A stretch of 23,275 nt of DNA from Actinomycetota bacterium (lineage in GTDB: Bacteria; Actinomycetota; UBA4738; CADDZG01; WHSQ01), in contig JAUJNU010000037.1 in NCBI GenBank assembly GCA_030448085.1, positions 1 to 23,275 on the forward strand, in the 5' to 3' direction. Under the pieces are notes generated by a model that was not told where the DNA came from, ran no database searches, and worked only from the letters and a program-made list of their open reading frames with translations. A program made the translations under genes and the position numbers. Shown here one piece after another: positions 7,571 to 16,162 of this stretch (the stretch's first letter is position 1; each line of letters opens with the position of its first letter).

Positions 7571-9195
7571 GCCCGAAGCGGAAGGTCTTCATCAATCTGA
7601 TCGCAGTGGCGCTGCTCGGCGTGGTCATGGTGGCCTGGGTGCTGTTCAGGCTCATCGGGTCCGGCGCGGTGGACAAGCCGTTCGCGGTAACGGCCGACTT
7701 CGCGCAATCGGGAGGCGTCTTCACCGACCAGGAAGTGACCTACCGGGGGGTGCTCGTCGGCAGCGTGGGAGACATGGCGCTGAACGAGGACGGGGTGTCT
7801 ATCGAGCTCTTGATCGATCCCGAGTGGGAGGGGCGGATACCGGCAGACCTCACGGCGAGGGTGCGGAGCAAGAGCGCGGTGGGCGAGCAGTACGTCGATC
7901 TCGTGCCGAACAGGTCCACCGGGTCTCGTCTGTCCGCTGGCGACGAGATCCCGCGCAGTAGAACGCGGCTCCCGGTCGACTTCCAGGAGCTGCTCAAGTC
8001 GTTGGACGCGGTCCTTGCAGACGTTCCCCCCGGCAGAACCAGGCGGCTCGTGAAGAACCTGGCCTCGGGTCTGGGCGGCCGGGGAGACGAGATCGCCACG
8101 ATCCTTCGCTCCCTGGGCACGCTCTCCGACGCGTTCGCTTCGGTGGCACCCCAGCAGCAGCGGCTGCTGGCCAACTCGACGAAGGCGGGAACGGCTTTCC
8201 TCAGGACCAAGAGGAACTTCGCGGCCGCCATCAAGTCTGCCGACAAGGTGTTGGCCGGGATCGGAGACGAGCCCGGCGAGCTACGAGAGTTGTTCCGACA
8301 GAACGACCGTTTCGCCCGGCGGGCGATCACCCTTCTCGACCGGCGCGGCGGCAAGATAGCAGAGGGCATCAGGGCCCTCGGAGACTTCACCGAGTTCCAG
8401 CTCGACAACCAGGTGGACCTCGTGCAGAGCTTGCGTTACGTGCCCCAGTTCCTGCATGCGGTCGAGGACGCGGCGGTCCCCTGGAGGGATCCGGACGGAA
8501 CGAAGTACTACCGGATCCGAACCGGTCTCGTCGTGGACAACGTTCCCTTCACGTGGCCCTGCAAGTACGAGCGGCCCGAAGATTACGAGCGCTTCCCGCA
8601 CGAGAGGGAGCCACGGACCGACATCGAGAAGGGCATGGAGTGCATCGAGGAGGAAGAGCCCTTCCCGCAGGTGGCCACGGTCGTAGATGCGCTCAAGACG
8701 TGGGCGGCGGAGAACCCGGCGACGGTCACCACCAGGTTCCCAGTGGGGGAGGTTGGAGAGCCGGCAGGTCTCGGGGCGAGGTTCGTGTGGCCCCACCCCG
8801 GCCCCCTCACGTCCCCCTTCGGCCCTCGCTGGGGCCGGATCCACGCCGGGATCGACATCGATGGAGAGACTGGTGACCCGGTCGTCGCGCCGGATGGGGG
8901 CCGGGTCATCGCCACCTCCATGTCCGGGTACGGGAACACCATCATCCTGGACCACGGCAACGGCGTCGGGACCCTCTACGGCCACCTCAGCACTCTGGCG
9001 GTGACGGAGGGACAGGACGTCGTCCAGGGCGAGCTGGTGGGCCTGATGGGCTCGACAGGGCACTCGACCGGGTCTCACCTGCACTTCGAGATCCGCCTCG
9101 ACGGCTCGCCGGTAGACCCGCTCCCGTACCTCCCCGGCGGCTCCCGGTTCTTGCTGTCCCTGCGCTCCTCACTCGCGTTTCCCGCCGCGCCCTAG
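7567..9195 (+). CDS. MCE-family protein 6 of 6 (MceF position) fused to an M23/LytM peptidase domain
   Basis: An uninterrupted 542-residue frame. Residues 8-30 form a membrane anchor; about 37-120 are the MCE domain (ADFAQSGGVFTDQEVTYRGV, LVGSVGDMAL, KSAVGEQYVDLVP); about 135-300 are helical. A linker with two cysteines (332 and 359) and many acidic residues follows. Residues about 405-520 are an M23 metalloendopeptidase: TSPFGPRWGRIHAGID gives the HxxxD zinc ligands H426 and D430, YGHLS gives H473, and HLHFE gives the HxH pair H504/H506. All five active-site residues known for LytM/lysostaphin-type enzymes are present, so activity is expected. The family hydrolyses peptide cross-links of peptidoglycan. 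The start overlaps the mceE stop (ATGA), and the frame has no break between the domains, so the fusion is not created by a frameshift within it. Inference: it may open or bind the wall around the Mce tunnel. Confidence 0.95.
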   Translation: MSPKRKVFINLIAVALLGVVMVAWVLFRLIGSGAVDKPFAVTADFAQSGGVFTDQEVTYRGVLVGSVGDMALNEDGVSIELLIDPEWEGRIPADLTARVRSKSAVGEQYVDLVPNRSTGSRLSAGDEIPRSRTRLPVDFQELLKSLDAVLADVPPGRTRRLVKNLASGLGGRGDEIATILRSLGTLSDAFASVAPQQQRLLANSTKAGTAFLRTKRNFAAAIKSADKVLAGIGDEPGELRELFRQNDRFARRAITLLDRRGGKIAEGIRALGDFTEFQLDNQVDLVQSLRYVPQFLHAVEDAAVPWRDPDGTKYYRIRTGLVVDNVPFTWPCKYERPEDYERFPHEREPRTDIEKGMECIEEEEPFPQVATVVDALKTWAAENPATVTTRFPVGEVGEPAGLGARFVWPHPGPLTSPFGPRWGRIHAGIDIDGETGDPVVAPDGGRVIATSMSGYGNTIILDHGNGVGTLYGHLSTLAVTEGQDVVQGELVGLMGSTGHSTGSHLHFEIRLDGSPVDPLPYLPGGSRFLLSLRSSLAFPAAP

Positions 9196-9221
9196 GCCCT
9201 TCGGCAGGGGACAATGGGGGC

Positions 9222-11166
9222 ATGCCAGCCCCCTCGCGCATCCGCCGCCCCGCCGCGGGGACGATCCCGGCACAGCCCGGCTGCTACATGTTCCGGGACG
9301 CTTCGGGACGGGTCATATACGTCGGGAAGGCCAGTCTCTCGCAGCCGTCTGAGCAACTACTTCGCCCGGGACCTGCACCCCCCGACGCTTGCGATGGTCG
9401 AGGCCGCCGCGGACGTCGAATGGATCGTTACCGAGAGCGAGGTGATCGCCCTTCATCTCGAGTTGAACCTCATCAAGGAGCACCGCCCCCGCTACAACGT
9501 CAGGTACAGGGACGACAAGAGCTACCCCTACCTCGCCATCACGCTCGACGAGGAGTACCCCCGGCCCGCGCCATGCGCGGGACGAAGAGGAAAGGCGTCA
9601 GGTACTACGGGCCCTTCGCCCACGCTTACGCCATCCGCGAGACGCTGGACCTCCTGCTGAGGACCTTCCCCATGAGGACTTGCTCGCAAGGCGTGTTCGA
9701 CCGTTGCAAGAGGCGGGGAAACCGTGCCTGTTGTTTCATATCGAACGTTGCTCCGGCCCCTGCGTCGAGGCGGTTGACCCGGATCAGCACCGGTCGATCG
9801 TCATGGAGCTGTGCGACTTCCTCGACGGCAACACGAAGCCGGTTCTGAAAAGGCTCGAGGGGCAGATGAAGACCGCTGCTTCGAACGAGGAATTCGAGGT
9901 GGCGGCGAAGTTCCGGGATCAGCTGCAGAACGTTCGCAAGGCCATCGAGAAGCAGCAGATGGTGCGCGTGAGCCTATCGACGTGGACGTGATCGGGTTCG
10001 TCGAGGACGAGCTCGAGGCGGCGCTCCAGGTGTTCTTCGTGAGGCGCGGGCGGGTCACGGGGCGCAAGGGGTTCATCGTCGACAAGGTGGAGGAGCTGAA
10101 CCCCTCGGAGCTCCTCGGTGGGTTGATCGAGCGCCACTACTCGGAGAACGAGGTGCCGAACCAGATCCTCGTGCCCGAGCTGCCGGCAGACACGGAGCTC
10201 CTCACGGAGTGGTTGCAGACGATGAGGGGCACGAAGGTCGAGATCCGAGTGCCGCAGCGCGGGGTCAAACGCTCGCTCCTGGAGACCGTGACCGAGAACG
10301 CCAAGCAGGCGTTCGCCCAGCACCGTCTCAAGAGGTCGAACGACTTCGCCGCCAGGTCGCGCCAGCTGCGCGAGCTGCAGGAGCGCCTGGGGATGAACGA
10401 GGCACCGCTGCGGATCGAGTGCTTCGACATCTCGAACACGGGCCCGACCGAGGCCGTTGGCTCCATGGTGGTCTTCGAGGACGGTCTGCCGAAGCGCTCG
10501 GATTACCGCAGGTTCTCGATCAAGTGGGGGAGCGGCCAGGACGACTTCGCCAACATGGGCGAGGTGATCCGCAGGCGGTTCGCCCGCTACCTCGAGGAGC
10601 GGACCGAGCCGCTCGGGCCGGACGGCAAGCAGCGGAAGTTCGCCTACCCTCCGAACCTGGTGGTGATCGATGGAGGGAAGGGTCAATTGGGCCGCGCTGT
10701 CGAGGTGATGCAGGAGCTGGGGGTGGAGGACGTCACGACGGTGTCGCTGGCGAAGCGCATGGAGGAGGTCTTCGTCCCGGGCAGCCCCGAGCCCATCCTC
10801 ATCCCGAGGACGTCCGAGTCCCTCTACCTGCTCCAGCAGATCAGGGACGAGGCGCATCGCTTCGCCCTTGCTTATCACCGCCTCAGGCGGGGCAAGCGGA
10901 TGACCCAGTCTGCCCTCGACGGCATCCCGGGCTTGGGAGAGGCACGTCGCAAGAAGCTCCTCTCCCACTTCGGCTCGGTGAAGAGGGTCCGCGAGGCGAC
11001 CCTCGAGGAGATCTCGGTCGTGCCGGGGATCACTAAGCCGGTGGCCGGAGCCGTCTTCTACGCGCTTCATCCGGAGGAGCGTCCGAGGGAAGAGGTAGGC
11101 GCGCCCGTTGGTGGGGGCTCATCCGGGCCGGCCCCCGCTCCGACCTCGGCCAGGGAGGCGTCGTGA
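9222..11166 (+). CDS. uvrC: UvrC, excinuclease ABC subunit C, read with frameshifts
   Basis: Makes both incisions in UvrABC nucleotide excision repair. Domains in order: GIY-YIG nuclease ([22 protein letters not shown]), a cysteine-containing segment ([16 protein letters not shown]), a UVR/UvrB-contact motif ([18 protein letters not shown]), the RNase H-like 5' nuclease ([44 protein letters not shown]), and C-terminal helix-hairpin-helix motifs ([13 protein letters not shown] and the [13 protein letters not shown] turn). Similarity changes frame near 9335, 9560, 9715 and 9968; from about 9968 to the stop it is uninterrupted. Total span equals about 648 codons, normal for UvrC. It starts 26 nt after the mce cassette, with no clear Shine-Dalgarno sequence beyond a G run, and its stop overlaps rapZ by 4 nt (GTGA). 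Confidence 0.92.
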
Positions 11167-12047
11167 CGACCGAACGTCCACTCGAGGTAACCGTCATCAG
11201 CGGTCTTTCGGGGGCCGGGCGATCGGAGGCCGCCAAGGCTCTCGAGGATCTCGGCTGGTACGTCATCGACAACCTCCCTCCGCAGCTGATCGAGACGATG
11301 ATCTCGCTGACGATGTCGCCCGGGAACGCGATCGGCAGGCTCGCGCTCGTGCTCGATGCCCGGGGCGGCGCGTTCTTCGAAGAGGCCGAGGCCGCCCTCG
11401 ACGAGCTTCGCCGCACGGTCGATTACTCGCTCGTGTTCCTCGAGGCATCGGACGAGGTGCTCATCAGGCGTTTCGACGCGACGAGGCGCCGGCATCCGTT
11501 CGTCGCCGAGGACAACGTGGAGCGGTCGATCGCCAAGGAGAGGCAGTTGATGAGCGCCTTCCGAGAGCGCGCCGACATCATCATCGACACCTCCGAGCTG
11601 ACCTCCCGCGACCTCCGGAACAAGATCAATGCGAACTTCGGCGGCGATGACCCGGCCGGGGGCCTCAAGACGACCGTTCTGTCGTTCGGCTACAAGTACG
11701 GCCTTCCGCCAGATGCCGACATCGTCCTCGACGTCCGGTTCCTTCCGAACCCCCACTGGGTCGAGGAGCTCCGCCCGCTCAGCGGTCGCGACCAGCCGAT
11801 CCGGGACTTCGTCCTGGGGGAGGCCGCCACGGGAGCCTTCCTCGAGCGCACGAAGCAGCTCCTGGACGTGATGCTCCCCGGATATCAAGAAGAGGCGCGT
11901 CATTACCTGACCGTTGCGATCGGTTGCACCGGGGGGCGGCATCGGTCCGTCGTTCTCGCCGGCGAGGTCTGCGACTTCATCACGTCGAGGGGGATCAACG
12001 CGAACCTGATCCACCGGGACGTAGACCGATCGGTGGTGAAGTCATGA
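11163..12047 (+). CDS. rapZ: RapZ/YvcJ-family nucleotide-binding protein
   Basis: A P-loop protein of the RapZ (YvcJ) family. In E. coli it is an RNA adaptor controlling glmS sRNAs; in Gram-positives it binds and hydrolyses nucleotides, and its role is less clear. The Walker A is GLSGAGRS (residues 14-21), and LVLDARGG gives the Walker B-like segment. Family motifs GWYVIDNLPP, FLEASDEVLIRRF, TRRRHPF, LSFGYKYGLPPDADIVLDVR and IGCTGGRHRSVVLA are all present. The length of 294 residues is typical. GTG start overlapping the uvrC stop and ATGA overlap with yvcK show strict coupling, matching the conserved uvrC-rapZ-yvcK cluster of Actinobacteria. No break is seen. Confidence 0.95.
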   Translation: MTTERPLEVTVISGLSGAGRSEAAKALEDLGWYVIDNLPPQLIETMISLTMSPGNAIGRLALVLDARGGAFFEEAEAALDELRRTVDYSLVFLEASDEVLIRRFDATRRRHPFVAEDNVERSIAKERQLMSAFRERADIIIDTSELTSRDLRNKINANFGGDDPAGGLKTTVLSFGYKYGLPPDADIVLDVRFLPNPHWVEELRPLSGRDQPIRDFVLGEAATGAFLERTKQLLDVMLPGYQEEARHYLTVAIGCTGGRHRSVVLAGEVCDFITSRGINANLIHRDVDRSVVKS

Positions 12048-12937
12048 AGGTCGTCGGGATCGGCGGGGGTCATGGGCTCGCCACGACGCTGAGGGCCGCC
12101 CGCAGGTATGCAGACGAGGTCTCGGCCGTCGTCACGATCGCAGACGATGGCGGCTCATCCGGACGCTTGACGGCCGAGCTCGGGATCCCCCCGCCCGGGG
12201 ATATCCGTAACTGTCTGGTGGCGCTCGCGGACGGGGGCCCTCTCGCCGAGATGTTCCAGCACCGGTTCACGAGGGGCGAGCTGGAGGGCCACCCCATCGG
12301 GAACCTGGTTATCGCCGCCCTTGCGGAGATGAGGGGTGATTTCGCCTCCGCGGTTGAGGAGGCGGGGCGCCTCGTGGGAGCGATCGGCAACGTCTACCCG
12401 GCGAGCACCAGCCTCGTCGCCATGAGCGCGGTGGTCGACGGAGGCGAGGTCAAGGGCCAGGCGGCAGTCGCCAAGAGCCCGTCCGCGATCCGCTCCGTGC
12501 ACCTTGACCCCCCTGACCCACCGGCTCACCGGGCTGCGGTTGAGGCGATCCTCGACGCCGACCAGGTGATCATCGGCCCGGGCAGCCTCTTCACCAGCCT
12601 CATCGCGACCCTTCTCGTGCCCGGGATCCGCCAGGCCCTCGCGGACACTGACGCCTTGCGGATCTTCGTCTGTAACGCGAGGACGCAGGCGGGCGAGACG
12701 GACGGCATGGACGTCGCCTCGCACCTGGAGGCGCTGCTGTTCCACTGCGGTGCGGGCACGATCGACGCGGTCGTGGCGCAGAGCCCTCCCGTAGCCGGGG
12801 GCCTGGGCCTCGACGAGGAGAGGTGGCCGTGGCCGGAAGTGAGGCTGATCCCTGCAGACCTGTCGGACGAAGGGCTCCACGACCCCGCCCGCCTGGCGGA
12901 GGCCCTCGCCGGCTCCCTCCGCTCCGCCTCCCGCTAG
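12044..12937 (+). CDS. yvcK: YvcK/CofD-like gluconeogenesis and cell-wall factor
   Basis: Member of the YvcK (MgfK, CofD-like) family, which binds UDP-sugars in studied Gram-positives and is needed for growth on gluconeogenic carbon and for normal wall synthesis. Seen are the N-terminal Rossmann motif VVGIGGGHGLATTLRA, the hallmark TIADDGGSSGRL, PPPGDIRNCLVAL, GNLVIAALAEM, DADQVIIGPGSLFTSL and a late VCNARTQAGETDGMDVASHL. The 297-residue length is somewhat short compared with some homologues but no motif is missing. ATG at 12044 overlaps the rapZ stop. The usual next gene of this cluster, whiA, is not found; an intergenic palindrome follows instead. Confidence 0.94.
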   Translation: MKVVGIGGGHGLATTLRAARRYADEVSAVVTIADDGGSSGRLTAELGIPPPGDIRNCLVALADGGPLAEMFQHRFTRGELEGHPIGNLVIAALAEMRGDFASAVEEAGRLVGAIGNVYPASTSLVAMSAVVDGGEVKGQAAVAKSPSAIRSVHLDPPDPPAHRAAVEAILDADQVIIGPGSLFTSLIATLLVPGIRQALADTDALRIFVCNARTQAGETDGMDVASHLEALLFHCGAGTIDAVVAQSPPVAGGLGLDEERWPWPEVRLIPADLSDEGLHDPARLAEALAGSLRSASR

Positions 12938-12986
12938 TCCCGGCAACTCCCCGCCGCAGCTCCCCCCTCTCCCCCTCGCCTGAGCG

Positions 12987-13035
12987 CAACTTTGCCGCGG
13001 TACCCACCGTCACGGTGGGCAGGACGGCAAAGTTG
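12987..13035. repeat. Long imperfect palindrome between yvcK and gap
   Basis: Two 23-nt arms (12987-13009 and 13013-13035) separated by TCA pair as an 11-bp outer stem (CAACTTTGCCG with CGGCAAAGTTG) and a 7-bp inner stem (CCCACCG with CGGTGGG), around a five-base internal loop in which one of the five positions can pair. It has no T-run. It could terminate the yvcK transcript, act as an operator for gap, or be a copy of a dispersed REP-like element. I cannot tell which from one copy. Confidence 0.7.
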
Positions 13036-13112
13036 GGCAGGCTCGAGGGCGGCCGGGGCGGGGGAGGTTCTAGGATGGGGGCAAATCCAACTTCCAACGG
13101 GAGGGTTCGTCA

Positions 13113-14121
<1,009 letters not shown>

Positions 14122-14149
14122 GGGGTCAGCAGGGCCCCGCTGGGCCCAC

Positions 14150-14179
14150 GACCCCGGCGCCCCTTCGGGGCCCGGGGTC
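14150..14179 (+). terminator. Hairpin after gap, probable terminator
   Basis: GACCCCGG-C-GCCCC (14150-14163) pairs with GGGGCCCGGGGTC (14167-14179), giving a 13-bp GC-rich stem with one bulged C and a TTC loop. It begins 28 nt after the gap stop. No T-run follows. It suggests that gap can be transcribed alone and pgk-tpiA-apgM started separately. Confidence 0.6.
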
Positions 14180-14185
14180 TAGACT
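14180..14185 (+). promoter_or_regulatory. Candidate -10 box for pgk, possible leaderless start
   Basis: TAGACT fits the actinobacterial TANNNT -10 consensus and lies 10 nt before the pgk ATG. There is no Shine-Dalgarno sequence in between, so transcription would begin at or very near the start codon. No clear -35 box is visible because the terminator stem occupies that place. Weak but internally consistent. Confidence 0.3.
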
Positions 14186-14195
14186 CTGCCGCCAC

Positions 14196-15395
14196 ATGCC
14201 AGAACCTCTGCCTTCCATAGACTCGCTGGAGCTCGGAGCGGGCCGGGTCATGGTTCGTTGCGACCTGAACGTTCCCTTGCGGGACGGCGTCATCACCGAT
14301 GACCTGCGGATCAGATCGGCCGTCCCGACGCTCGAGGCACTCCTCGGGCGGGGGGCGAAGCTGGTCGTCTGCTCCCACCTCGGCAGGCCGAAGGGCGAGG
14401 TCGTGGAATCCCTTCGGCTGGCGCCCATAGGTGCCCGCCTGGCCGAGTTGCTGGGGCGCGAGGTGAAAGTTGCCACCGACGTCGCGGGCGAGGACGCGGG
14501 GGCCCTCTGCTCCTCGGACGCGGACGTGGTCCTGCTCGAGAACCTCAGGTTCGAGGCGGGGGAGACGAAGAACGACCCGGCCCTCGCCGACGCCCTCGCC
14601 GGTCTCGCCACCTCTTACGTGAACGACGCCTTCGGGGCCGCCCACCGGGCTCACGCCTCGGTCGTCGGTGTGCCGGAGCGGCTGCCTGCGGCCGCCGGGC
14701 TCCTCCTCGCGCGAGAGGTCGAGAAGCTCCAGCGCATCTTGCACGAGCCGGCGCGGCCCTTCGTTGCCGTCCTCGGCGGGGCCAAGGTCTCGGACAAGCT
14801 CGGCGTGATCGAGAACCTGCTGCAGCGGGTAGACACGATCTGCATCGGCGGTGCCATGGCTTTCACGCTCCTCGTGGCGCAGGGGCACGAGGTGGGCCGC
14901 AGTCTCGTCGAGCGGGACCGGGTTGACGAGGTCCGGGGAACCCTCGAGGAGGCGGACCGCCGCGGGGTCGAAGTCCTGCTACCGACCGACGTGGTTGCGG
15001 CCACCTCGCCGGACGAGGGGGCGGATCACGAGACGGTGGCGCTGGCTTCGATAGGGGACCGCCTCGGGGTGGACGTGGGGCCCGACACGGGGGCCGCGTT
15101 CGCGGCCGCGATCACCTCGGCGAAGAGCGTCCTGTGGAACGGCCCGATGGGTATCTTCGAGATAGACGCTTACTCGAAGGGCACCCGGAAGGTCGCGGAG
15201 GCCGTGGCCGAGGCGACGGCCAAGGGTGCCTATACGGTGGTCGGAGGCGGCGATTCGGCCGCCGCGCTGGGACAGATGGGATTGACCGAGTCGGTCTCCC
15301 ACCTATCGACCGGCGGCGGGGCCTCGCTGGAGCTTCTGGAAGGCAAGGAGCTTCCGGGGATCGCCGTGCTGATGAACGACAAAGGGAGGCTTTGA
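14196..15395 (+). CDS. pgk: Phosphoglycerate kinase
   Basis: Transfers phosphate from 1,3-bisphosphoglycerate to ADP in glycolysis. The intact 399-residue protein has VMVRCDLNVPLRDG near the N-terminus, VVCSHLGRPKG, LLENLRFEAGETKND, YVNDAFGAAHRAHAS, VAVLGGAKVSDKLGVIENLL at the hinge, LWNGPMGIFEIDAYSKGT and the nucleotide loop VVGGGDSAAAL. The ATG at 14196 was chosen because it gives the usual family N-terminus; the frame is open farther upstream but only as a shadow of gap. The stop and the tpiA start share TGATG. One of few genes here without a frame break. Confidence 0.97.
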   Translation: MPEPLPSIDSLELGAGRVMVRCDLNVPLRDGVITDDLRIRSAVPTLEALLGRGAKLVVCSHLGRPKGEVVESLRLAPIGARLAELLGREVKVATDVAGEDAGALCSSDADVVLLENLRFEAGETKNDPALADALAGLATSYVNDAFGAAHRAHASVVGVPERLPAAAGLLLAREVEKLQRILHEPARPFVAVLGGAKVSDKLGVIENLLQRVDTICIGGAMAFTLLVAQGHEVGRSLVERDRVDEVRGTLEEADRRGVEVLLPTDVVAATSPDEGADHETVALASIGDRLGVDVGPDTGAAFAAAITSAKSVLWNGPMGIFEIDAYSKGTRKVAEAVAEATAKGAYTVVGGGDSAAALGQMGLTESVSHLSTGGGASLELLEGKELPGIAVLMNDKGRL

Positions 15396-16162
15396 TGAGG
15401 ACCCCGCTTATCGCGGCGAACTGGAAGATGAACAACACGCATCTCGAGGCGATCGTCCTCGTGCAGCAGTTGGGGCACGAGCTCGCCGACCACAACCTCG
15501 ACCGGGTCGAGGTGGTCATCTGCCCGCCCTTCACGGGACTCCGCACGGTTCAAACGCTCGTCGATGCCGACCGTTATCGGTTCGCTCTCGGGGCGCAGAA
15601 CATGCACCAGGAGACGAACGGCGCTTTCACGGGTGAGGTTTCGGCCCCCATGCTCGCCGCCCTCAAGGTGTCCTATGTCCTTCTCGGCCACTCCGAGAGG
15701 CGCGAGATCTTCGGGGAGAGCGACGAGCTCATCAGCCAGAAGGTGAAGGCCGCCTTCGCCCACGGCCTTACCCCGATCCTTTGCTGCGGCGAGACCGACG
15801 AGGAACGCGAGGCGGGGTCCACCGAGGCCAAGGTCGAGCGTCAGGTCCTGTCCGGGCTCGAGGGCCTGAAGATCGACCAGGTGCGCCGGCTCGTGATCGC
15901 CTACGAGCCGATCTGGGCGATAGGCACCGGGAAGACGGCGACACCGGACGACGCTCAGTCGACGATCGCCGCCATCCGCAGGGTGCTGGAGGAGTCGAGA
16001 GGTAAGGAGGCGGCCGACTCCATTCGCATCCTCTACGGGGGGAGCGTGAAGGCAGGGAACGCGGAGACTCTCCTCGGCCAGCCCGACATCGACGGAGCAT
16101 TGGTCGGCGGAGCCTCACTCGACGGGGGAGAGTTCGCGGCGATCGTGAAAGCGACGCGATGA
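15395..16162 (+). CDS. tpiA: Triosephosphate isomerase
   Basis: Interconverts dihydroxyacetone phosphate and glyceraldehyde 3-phosphate. The complete 255-residue TIM barrel has the three catalytic residues in context: lysine 11 in AANWKMN, histidine in YVLLGHSERR, and glutamate in AYEPIWAIGTG. The phosphate-binding ILYGGSVKAGNA and GALVGGASL motifs close the barrel. The ATG at 15395 overlaps the pgk stop, and AAAGGGAGG just upstream gives a ribosome site. The stop overlaps apgM by 4 nt. The order gap-pgk-tpiA is conserved widely and supports one lower-glycolysis transcription unit. Confidence 0.97.
   Translation: MRTPLIAANWKMNNTHLEAIVLVQQLGHELADHNLDRVEVVICPPFTGLRTVQTLVDADRYRFALGAQNMHQETNGAFTGEVSAPMLAALKVSYVLLGHSERREIFGESDELISQKVKAAFAHGLTPILCCGETDEEREAGSTEAKVERQVLSGLEGLKIDQVRRLVIAYEPIWAIGTGKTATPDDAQSTIAAIRRVLEESRGKEAADSIRILYGGSVKAGNAETLLGQPDIDGALVGGASLDGGEFAAIVKATR

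Noticed and set aside
9919..11070. 383-codon minus-strand frame opposite uvrC
   Set aside because: It lies entirely under the UvrC nuclease domain, which carries real motifs; the reverse product is His/Leu/Arg-rich and has no start context.
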